From: Acanthacorydalis orientalis
Lineage: Eukaryota > Arthropoda > Insecta > Megaloptera > Corydalidae
Reading direction: 5' to 3'
Length of the DNA stretch: 64,000 nt
Assembly: GCA_034766995.1 (NCBI GenBank)
Contig: CM068317.1
Span: 31,262,501-31,326,500 of the forward strand
The notes below the pieces were generated by a model. The model was not told the origin of the DNA and did no database searches. It worked only from the letters and a program-made list of their open reading frames with translations. Below, piece after piece: positions 55,233 to 64,000 of this stretch; position 1 is the stretch's first letter; each line of letters begins with the position of its first letter. A program made the position numbers and the translations under genes.

Positions 55233-55469
55233 GCCCGCCTACCCGGCCTCGTGGTACCCGGCCCCGGCCGCCCGGCTCGCCCGGCCTCGCTCCGAGCGAG
55301 GCGGACGGGCCAGGCGGCTCGCCGGCCCCGGCTACCCGGCCTCGCTTTTTCAAGCGAAGCCGGGCGCCGAGGCGCGGCGAGCCGCCTGGCCCGTCCGCCT
55401 CGCTCAGAGCGAGGCGGGCGAACCGAGGCGGTCGGGACCCAGGTACCACGGAGGCCGAGGTAGACGGGC
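55233..55469. repeat. 237-bp GC-rich near-perfect palindrome
   Basis: Left arm (from GCCCGCCTACCCGGCCTC) and right arm (ending GGCCGAGGTAGACGGGC) are reverse complements with small gaps, centred near 55351. The inner arms GAGGCGGACGGGCCAGGCGG / CCGCCTGGCCCGTCCGCCTC pair perfectly, and the tip is CTCGCTTTTTCAAGCGA. GC is far above the rest of the window. Open frames on both strands here (up to 178 codons) mirror each other through the palindrome and are not genes. Confidence 0.9.
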
Positions 55470-55514
55470 AATTTTCCTATACGGTACATGTTATTTTTCA
55501 AACATATACCGCCG

Positions 55515-55617
55515 TATAGGCCTGGACAGACACCGATTCTCGGATTCGATCCGAGGACAGTGACCATGCCAGCAATAGTAATTTGGACGTGTGTGCTATC
55601 CACTGCACCACGTCGTT
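55515..55617 (-). repeat. tRNA-like (SINE-head-like) sequence
   Basis: On the minus strand a box A-like GTGGTGCAGTGGATAGCAC (55592-55612 region) and a box B-like GGATCGAATCC (55542-55552) are about 45-50 nt apart. No clean cloverleaf or acceptor stem closes, so it is not a functional tRNA. Minus-strand transcription would run into the GC palindrome. Confidence 0.5.
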
Positions 55618-55712
55618 CTTATACAGTATAAACTCAGAACTTGCTTTTCCTCTGTTTAATTCAGCCTCCGATACCACCAGAGCTTCCGATACCACTCATG
55701 CTTCCGAGAACT

Positions 55713-55798
55713 AGGTTGGTTCGACGTCTCTGTCGAACCGACAGTACGGACGCTGCTCTTCGACAGCAGTAGAGCATTTATACCTAACCGCTCTACCT
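55713..55798 (-). repeat. Second tRNA-like sequence
   Basis: The minus strand reads GGTAGAGCGGTTAGG (box A-like), then stem-loop CTGCT-GTCGAAG-AGCAG at 55769-55753, whose loop would show CGA. An extra-arm-like stretch follows, then GGTTCGAC (box B-like). The region after GGTTCGAC folds as GGTTCGAC/GTCGAACC instead of a T arm, and no acceptor stem closes. It is a tRNA-derived or Ser-tRNA-like relic. Confidence 0.4.
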
Positions 55799-55820
55799 TC
55801 ATATCTATCTAGTGATCTTA

Positions 55821-56146
55821 TCCATGTTATTTATAAGTATTTAGTGCAAGTTCATATATAATCATATTCTAAAATAACATTATATGTACACTGTTGTATG
55901 TATTGTACTTGTAGTATACATGGTCAAGTGTAATGTGTTCATGCATATCTCTGTATATGCATGCACCAAGTATCCATCCATTCATAACATGTATATATGG
56001 GTACTTGGTGCATGCATAATACTGATATGCATGAATACATTACACTTGAACTTGTATATTACAAGTTCAATACATACCACAGTGTACATTGTAATGTTAT
56101 TTTAGAATATGACTATACTGAACTTGCAGTATATTTGTAACATGGA
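55821..56146. mobile_element. 326-bp AT-rich foldback element (MITE-like)
   Basis: Left arm (TCCATGTTA...CATATTCTAAAATAACAT...CATGCACCAAGTA) and right arm (TACTTGGTGCATGCAT...ATGTTATTTTAGAATATG...TAACATGGA) are reverse complements with arms of about 150 bp and a short centre near 55980. No coding capacity. Confidence 0.8.
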
Positions 56147-56222
56147 TCTCTGAAATACATACAAATATATTTTAGAAATAAATACTCATATATAATATAA
56201 AGTTAAATTTATTGATATCAAC

Positions 56223-56226
<4 letters not shown>

Positions 56227-56262
<36 letters not shown>
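56227..56262. repeat. (AT)n microsatellite
   Basis: Pure AT run. Confidence 0.9.
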
Positions 56263-56267
<5 letters not shown>

Positions 56268-56639
56268 TCTACAGATATAATATAAATATTTAAATGTTAT
56301 TGTGAAGTATGTCCAGAAACATCATTATATGAAGACAACAGCAGCAGCTTACTGATCGATATTCTCCAAACCTGGAAAATAGTTGCAAATAATATTAATA
56401 TATAAATATAAAAAAAAAATACTTATTAAAATTTTACATTCTGTATTACTGATCTATACATTATACAATATTTTTCTCTATGCAAAGTGGTATATTTTTC
56501 AAAAATATATTACTATGTTTTCATAAATAATTTAAAAACCCATATTATAAATATATAATAATATGATGAAAGAATAAAACTGTGTTAATATTACAATACT
56601 ATTTTTTTTTCAAAAAATTGTCCATCATATTCTATTAAT
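56263..56639. other. AT-rich spacer
   Basis: Nothing recognised between the foldback and the satellite. Confidence 0.5.
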
Positions 56640-56641
56640 TT

Positions 56642-56709
<68 letters not shown>

Positions 56710-57071
56710 AAATTCGTATGTTTATACGATAACTTTCAAATAAATTGACTACAGCTACGGTGCAACATAGCAAACTCCAAAATATTACAACAAGCAAAAT
56801 CAAGTTAAGCACGAATGGTGACGGACCACAAAAGGAGTGGTGGTTCCCGGCTACGCATTGCGTAGGGTCAAAGAAAGTTAGATGAAAAATTCAACAGAGA
56901 ATGGACCGAAATACCTCCAGCGTTCCGGCCATCTTACCTACCTAATTAACTATGCTACGCGACCACTTTATTCACTTCGCGGGGATATTGGTATTCAGAC
57001 GTCATTGAATCTTTGAGCCGAACTTTCCCCGGAACAACCTAGAAGAGTATCAAAGTATCGTATCAATATAC

Positions 57072-57120
<49 letters not shown>

Positions 57121-57434
57121 TATATAAATTCGTATGTTTACACGATAACTTTGAAATAAATTAACTACAGCTACGGTGCAACATAGCAAACTACAAAATA
57201 TTACAACAAGCAAAATCAAGTTAAGCACGAATGGTGACGGACCACAAAAGGAGTGGTGATTCTCGAGCACACACAGCGTCAATTCAAAAAAAGATAGATA
57301 AAAAAAATGTAACAAAAAGAATCGATCGTTTCATTTACGCCGCGCGGAGATCGGTATTCAGACGTCATTGAAACATGGAGCCGAGCTTTCCCCGGAACAA
57401 CCTAGAAAAGTATCAAAGTATGGTATCAATATAC

Positions 57435-57485
<51 letters not shown>

Positions 57486-57796
57486 TAAATTCGTATGTTT
57501 ATACGATAACTTAGAAATAAATTGACTACAGCAACGGTGCAACATAGTAAACTCCAAAATATTACAACAAGCAAAATCAAGTTAAGCACGAATGGTGACA
57601 GACCACAAAAGGAGTGGTGGTTCCTGGCTACGCACTGCGTCAGTGTTCAAAGAAAAATAAATAAAAAAAATGTAACAAAAAAAATCGATCGTTTCATTTA
57701 CGCCGCGCGGAGATCGGTACTCAGACGTCATTGAAACGTGGAGCCGAGCTTTCCCGGGAACAACCTAGAGAGTACCAAAGTATCGTATCAATATAC

Positions 57797-57832
<36 letters not shown>

Positions 57833-58143
57833 AAATTCGTATGTTTATACGATAACTTTGAAATAAATTGACTACAGCTACGGTGCAACATAGCAAAATC
57901 CAAAATATTACAACAAGCAAAATCAAGTTAAGCACGAATGGTGACGGACCACAAAAGGAGTGGTGGTTCCTGGCTACGCACTGCGTCAGTGTTCAAAGAA
58001 AAATAAATAAAAAAAATGTAACAAAAAAAATCAATCGTTTCATTTACGCCGCGCGGAGATCGGTATTCAGACGTCATTGAAACGTGGAGCCGAGCTTTCC
58101 CCGGAACAACCTACAAGAGTATCAAAGTATCGTATCAATATAC

Positions 58144-58192
<49 letters not shown>

Positions 58193-58504
58193 TAAATTCG
58201 TATGTTTATACGATAACTTAGAAATAAATTGACTACAGCAACGGTGCAACATAGTAAACTCCAAAATATTACAACAAGCAAAATCAAGTTAAGCACGAAT
58301 GGTGACAGACCACAAAAGGAGTGGTGGTTCCTGGCTACGCACTGCGTCAGTGTTCAAAGAAAAATAAATAAAAAAAATGTAACAAAAAAAATCGATCGTT
58401 TCATTTACGCCGCGCGGAGATCGGTACTCAGACGTCATTGAAACGTGGAGCCGAGCTTTCCCCGGAACAACCTACAAGAGTATCAAAGTATCGTATCAAT
58501 ATAC

Positions 58505-58557
<53 letters not shown>

Positions 58558-58869
58558 TAAATTCGTATGTTTATACGATAACTTAGAAATAAATTGACTA
58601 CAGCTACGGTGCAACATAGCAAAATCCAAAATATTACAACAAGCAAAATCAAGTTAAGCACGAATGGTGACGGACCACAAAAGGAGTGGTGGTTCCTGGC
58701 TACGCACTGCGTCAGTGTTCAAAGAAAAATAAATAAAAAAAATGTAACAAAAAAAATCAATCGTTTCATTTACGCCGCGCGGAGATCGGTATTCAGACGT
58801 CATTGAAACGTGGAGCCGAGCTTTCCCCGGAACAACCTACAAGAGTATCAAAGTATCGTATCAATATAC

Positions 58870-58914
<45 letters not shown>

Positions 58915-59572
58915 TAAATTCGTATGTTTATACGATAACTTAGAAATAAATTGACTACAGCAACGGTGCAACATAGTAAACTCCAAAATATTACAACAAG
59001 CAAAATCAAGTTAAGCACGAATGGTGACGGACCACAAAAGGAGTGGTGGTTCCTGGCTACGCACTGCGTCAGTGTTCAAAGAAAAATAAATAAATAAAAA
59101 AAATGTAACAAAAAAAATTGATCGTTTCATTTACGCCGCGCGGAGATCGGTACTCAGACGTCATTGAAACGTGGAGCCGAGCTTTCCCGGGAACAACCTA
59201 GAAGAGTATCAAAGTATTGTATCAATATACGAATATATATATATATATATATATATAAATATAAATTCGTATGATTACACGATAACTTTGAAATAAATTG
59301 ACTACAGCTACGGTGCAACATAGCAAACTCCAAAATATTACAACAAGCAAAATCAAGTTAAGCACGAATGGTGACGGACCACAAAAGGAGTGGTGGTTCC
59401 TGGCTACGCACTGCGTCAGTGTTCAAAGAAAAATAAATAAAAAAAATGTAACAAAAAAAATCGATCGTTTCATTTACGCCGCGCGGAGATCGGTACTCAG
59501 ACGTCATTGAAACGTGGAGACGAGCTTTCCCGGGAACAACCTAGAGAGTACCAAAGTATCGTATCAATATAC

Positions 59573-59610
<38 letters not shown>

Positions 59611-59840
59611 AAATTCGTATGTTTATACGATAACTTTGAAATAAATTGACTACAGCTACGGTGCAACATAGCAAACTCCAAAATATTACAACAAGCAAAA
59701 TCAAGTTAAGCACGAATGGTGATGGACCACAAAAGGAGTGGTGGTTCTTAACCACACACTGCGTCAGTGTTCAAAGAAAAATAAATAAAAAAAAATGTAA
59801 CAAAAAGAATCGATCGTTTCATTTACGTCGCGCGGAAAGT
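56640..59840. repeat. Tandem ~350-420 bp satellite; TIR-bounded units separated by (AT)n
   Basis: Nine units begin with AATTCGTATGTTTATACGATA-like sequence at about 56711, 57127, 57487, 57834, 58196, 58559, 58918, 59265 and 59613. Each ends TATCGTATCAATATACGAAT and is separated from the next by (AT)n. Start and end of each unit are about 20-bp inverted repeats. A shared 70-codon open frame starts at TTG, not ATG. The first unit is longest (416 bp) with an extra internal block; the last breaks off at 59840. Confidence 0.95.
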
Positions 59841-59929
59841 GTTATCAAGACAAAGTAAAATAGAGGTCAATATCTACCAAACCAGCACCCGGCCTCGCAC
59901 GATTCGAAATCCCACGTGTTGGCACCCTC

Positions 59930-60716
59930 TCTTCACGGACCCACACAGACACGGACCCTCACAGACACGGACCCACACAGACACAGACGCACACAGACAC
60001 AGACCCACACAGGCACACACCCACACACAGACAGACACAGACCCACACAGACAGACACAGACCCACACAGACAGACACAGACCCACACAGACAGACACAG
60101 ACCCACACAGACAGACACAGAACCACACAGACGAAGACCCACACAGACAGACACAGACCCACACAGACAGACACAGACCCACACAGACAGACACAGAACC
60201 ACACAGACGAAGACCCACACAGACAGACACAGACCCACACAGACAGACACAGACCCACACAGCAGACACAGACCCACACAGACACACACAGACAGACACA
60301 GACCCACACAGACAGACACAGACCCACACAGACAGACACAGACCCACAAAGACAGACACAGAACCACACAGACGCAGACCCACACAGACAGACACAGACC
60401 CACACAGACAGACACAGACCCACACAGACAGACACAGAACCACACAGACGCAGACCCACACAGACAGACACAGACAGACAGACACAGACAAACACAGACA
60501 GACACAGACAGACAGACACACACAGACAGACACAGACCCACACAGACAGACACAGACCCACACAGACAGACACAGACCCACACAGACAGACACAGACCCA
60601 CACAGACAGACACAGACCCACACAGACAGACCCAGACCCACACAGACAGACACAGACCCACACAGACACAGACCCACACAGACGCAGACCCACACAGACA
60701 CATACCCAAACACACA
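59930..60716. repeat. 20-bp CACAGACAGACACAGACC-type minisatellite
   Basis: Unit CCCACACAGACAGACACAGA, repeated nearly head to tail with small variants (GACGAAGACC, GACGCAGACC). Frames stay open on both strands for up to 321 codons through the array and are artefacts. Confidence 0.95.
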
Positions 60717-60810
60717 TAAAACTACACTCAACCCATTCGACAAACCCACACACATTCTTAAACACAGCAACATTCTCACCCAATTCACACGTATTTTTAG
60801 ATAATTTTAG

Positions 60811-62268
60811 AATTGTCCAAAAATCGTCGTCAGACCTGAGGTAATTTTAGACAATGTCCAAAAATCGTCGACAGACCCGAGGTAATTTTAGGCATTGTCC
60901 AAAAATCGTCGTCAGTCTCGAGGTAATTTCAGACATTGTCCAAAAATCGTCGTCAGTCCCGAGGTAATTTTAGACATTGTCCAAAAATTGTCGTCAGAGC
61001 CGAGGTAATTTTAGACAATGTCCAAAAATCGTCGGCATACATGAGGTAATTTTAGACATTGTCCAAAAATCGTCCACAGACCCGAGGTAATTTTAGACAT
61101 TGTCCAAAAATCATCGTCAATCGTGAGGTAATTTTAGACAATATCCAAAAATCGTCATCAAACCTGCGGTAATTTTAGACAATGTCGAAAAATCGTCATC
61201 AGACCTGAGGTAATTTTAGACAGTGTCCAAAAATCGTAGTCAAACATGAGGTAATTTTAGACAATGTCCAAAAATCGTCATCAAACCTGCGGTAATTTTA
61301 GACAATGTCGATAAATCGTCATCAGACCTGAGGTAATTTTAGACAGTGTCCAAAAATCGTAGTCAAACATGAGGTAATTTTAGACAATGTCCAAAAATCG
61401 TCGTCAGTCCCGAGGAAATTTTAGACATTGTCCAAAAATCGTAGTCAGACCTGAGGTAATTTTAGACAATGTCCAAAAATCGTCGTCAGACCTGAGGTAA
61501 TTTTAGACATTGTCCAAAAATCGTCGTCAGTCCCGAGGTAATTTTAGACATTGTCCAAAAATCGTCGTCAGATTTGAGGTTATTTTAGACATTGTCCAAA
61601 ATTGTCGTCAGACCTGAGGTAATTTTAGACAATGTCCAAAAATCGTCGTCAGTCCCGAGGTAATTTTAGACATTGTCCAAAAATCGTCGTCAGATTTGAG
61701 GTTATTTTAGACATTGTCCAAAAATCGTCGTCAGATTTGAGGTTATTTTAGACATTGTCCAAAATCGTCGTCAGACCTATGGTAATTTTAGACAATGTCC
61801 AAAAATCGTCGTCAGATTTGAGGTTATTTTAGACATTGTCCAAAATCGTCGTCAGACCTGAGGTAATTTTAGACAATGTCCAAAAATCATCGTCAGTTCC
61901 GAGGTAATTTTAGACATTGTCCAAAAATCGTCGTCATATGCGAGTTATTTTTAGACATTGTCCAAAAATCGTCGTTAGTACCCGAGTTATATTTAGACAT
62001 TGTCCAAAAATCATCGTCAGTTCCGAGGTAATTTTAGACATTGTCCAAAAATCGTCGTCATATGCGAGTTATTTTTAGACATTGTCCAAAAATCGTCGTT
62101 AGTACCCGAGTTATATTTAGACATTGTCCAAAAATCGTCGTCAGAGCCGAGGTAATTTTAGACATTGTCCAAAAATCGTCATCAGTCCCGAGGTAATTTT
62201 AGACAATGTCCAAAAATCGTAGTCAGACATGAGGTAATTTTAGACAATGTCCAAAAATCGTTGTTAGA
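60811..62268 (+). repeat. 41-bp satellite array, forward orientation (~35 units)
   Basis: Consensus parts: GAGGTAATTTTAGACAWTGT followed by CCAAAAATCGTCGTCAGWCC. Units are 40-41 bp, with point changes and a few variant types. Every unit contains the small palindromic core GACAWTGTC. Confidence 0.95.
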
Positions 62269-62294
62269 ACTGACGTTATGTCCAAAATTACTTC
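62269..62294. repeat. Orientation switch point of the 41-bp satellite
   Basis: The last forward unit ends in GAACTGACGTTATGTCC and reverse-orientation units (GACAATGTCTAAAATTACCT) begin immediately after. There is no unrelated sequence between them. Confidence 0.85.
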
Positions 62295-64000
62295 GGGTCT
62301 GAAGACGATTATTGGACAATGTCTAAAATTACCTCATCTATGCCGACGATTTTTGGACATTGTCTAAAATACCTCATGTCTGATGTCGATTTTTGGACAT
62401 TGTCTAAAAATACCTCATGTCATGTCTGATGACGATTTTTGGACATTGTCTAAAAATACCTCTTGTCTGATGACGATTTTTGGACATTGTCTAAAATCAC
62501 CTCATGTCTGATGACGATTTTTGGACATTGTCTAAAAATACCTCTTGTCTGATAACGATTTTTGGACATTGTCTAAAATTACCTCGGCTCTGACGACGAT
62601 TTTTGGACATTGTCTAAAATCACCTCAAATCTGACGACGATTTTTGGACAATGTCTAAAATAACCTCTGGACTGACGACGATTTTTGGACATTGTCTAAA
62701 ATTACCTCAGGTCTGACGACGATTATTGGACAATGTCTAAAATTACCTCATCTATGCCGACGATTTTTGGACATTGTCTAAAAATACCTAATGTCTGACG
62801 ACGATTTTTGGACATTGTCTAAAATCACCTCATGTCTGATGACGATTTTTGGACATTGTCTAAAAATACCTCATGTCTGATGACGATTTTTGGACATTGT
62901 CTAAAATCACCTCATGTCTGATGACGATTTTTGGACATTGTCTAAAAATACCTCTTGTCTGATAACGATTTTTGGACATTGTCTAAAATTACCTCATGTC
63001 TGACTACGATTTTTGGACATTGTCTAAAATTACCTCGGCTCTGACGACGATTTTTGGACAATGTCTAAAATTACCTCCTATATTGCGACGATTTTTGGAC
63101 AATGTCTAAAATTACCTCAGGTCTGACGACGATTTTTGGACAATGTCTAAAATAACCTCAAATCTGACGACGATTTTTGGACAATGTCTAAAATTACCTC
63201 TGGACTGACGACGATTTTTGGACATTGTCTAAAATTACCTCAGGTCTGACGACGATTATTGGACAATGTCTAAAATTACCTCATCTATGCCGACAATTTT
63301 TGCACATTGTCTAAAAATACCTCATGTCTGACTACGATTTTTGGACATTGTCTAAAATCTCCTCATGTCTGATGACGATTTTTGGACATTGTCTAAAAAT
63401 ACCTCATGTCTGATGACGATTTTTGGACATTGTCTAAAATCACCTCATGTCTGATGACGATTTTTGGACATTGTCTAAAATTACCTCCTATAATGTGACG
63501 ATTTTTGGACCATGTCTAAAATTACCTCGTCTCTGACGACAATTTTTGGATAATGTCTAAAATTACCTCAGGTCTGACGACGATTTTTGGACAATGTCTA
63601 AAATTACCTCAGGTCTGACGACGATTATTGGACAATGTCTAAAATTACATCATCTATGCCGACGATTTTTGGACATTGTCTAAAAATACCTCATGTCTGA
63701 CGACGATTTTTGGACATTGTCTAAAATCTCCTCATGTCTGATGACGATTTTTGGACATTGTCTAAAAATACCTCATGTCTGATGACGATTTTTGGACATT
63801 GTCTAAAATCACCTCATGTCTGATGACGATTTTTGGACATTGTCTAAAAATACCTCTTGTCTGATAACGATTTTTGGACATTGTCTAAAATTACCTCATG
63901 TCTGACTACGATTTTTGGACATTGTCTAAAATTACCTCGGCTCTGACGACGATTTTTGGACAATGTCTAAAATTACCTCAGGTCTGACGACGATTTTTGG
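62295..64000 (-). repeat. 41-bp satellite array, reverse orientation (~41 units), continues past the window
   Basis: Same unit as the forward array but reverse complemented: GACGATTTTTGGACATTGTC and TAAAATTACCTCAGGTCT. Variant units (for example ones with GATTATTGGAC at about 62300, 62722, 63253 and 63621) recur in the same local order, which indicates block duplications. Confidence 0.95.

Noticed and set aside
55067..55603. 178-codon minus-strand and 130-codon plus-strand Arg/Gly/Pro-rich frames
   Set aside because: Both lie over the GC-rich palindrome and mirror each other through its symmetry; no known domain.
59839..60804. Open frames of 260-321 codons (His-Arg-Pro-Thr-Gln repeats) on both strands
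   Set aside because: Produced by the 20-bp minisatellite lacking stops in several frames; no start context, splice signal or family resemblance.
60811..64000. Regular ~41-bp repeats as a CRISPR array
   Set aside because: No unique spacers; the whole unit repeats, the genome is eukaryotic, and the array reverses orientation. It is satellite DNA.
60811..64000. Telomeric repeat
   Set aside because: The unit is 41 bp and has no TTAGG or TTAGGG-type core; insect telomere repeats were not seen anywhere in the window.

Overview
The window is AT-rich eukaryotic DNA, most likely from an insect. It holds intron-bearing genes with GT-AG splice sites, nuclear tRNA genes with pol III terminators, mariner, hAT and RTE-type transposon remnants, and very many (AT)n microsatellites. 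A hymenopteran is a plausible guess, because one mariner has mellifera-type ends and the composition fits, but nothing here proves the order. There is no bacterial gene, CRISPR array or rRNA.

Layout. 1-4.2 kb: AT-rich intergenic DNA with microsatellites and two divergent tRNA-Gly genes. 4.6-33.5 kb: one gene on the + strand, an NAD kinase (NADK). It has two alternative first coding exons (4634-4884 and 18080-18159), six common exons, and a pair of same-length, same-phase exons (31513-31595 and 32457-32539) that look mutually exclusive. Its 18.5 kb first intron holds a tRNA-Glu 38 bp after the splice donor, mariner and hAT remnants and foldback (MITE-like) elements. A decayed RTE-type LINE sits in the next intron. 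33.5-37 kb: 3' flank, microsatellites, mariner scraps and a 154-bp tandem repeat. 37.2-50.4 kb: a tentative second + strand gene with two similar candidate noncoding first exons, a CA-rich palindromic minisatellite, transposon debris, three candidate coding pieces of an unrecognised small protein and a T-rich intron of about 8 kb. 50.4-53.5 kb: degenerate AT-rich repeats. 53.8-56.2 kb: an abrupt CpG-richer island with CRE, E-box and YY1-like motifs, a 237-bp GC-rich palindrome, two tRNA-like sequences and a 326-bp AT-rich foldback. 56.6-64.0 kb: satellite DNA. It starts with tandem ~360-bp units, each bounded by inverted repeats and separated by (AT)n. A 20-bp CAGACA-type minisatellite follows, then a 41-bp satellite that reverses orientation near 62.28 kb and runs off the window end.

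The clearest biology is NADK, which makes NADP from NAD and ATP. Alternative first exons would change the N-terminus, and the paired exons would swap a 28-residue piece next to the conserved SFDGR segment of the catalytic domain. The structurally most striking part is 54.9-64 kb, where palindromes, tRNA-like sequences and three satellite classes lie side by side. All gene models were made by eye from splice signals and protein resemblance; no search was run.
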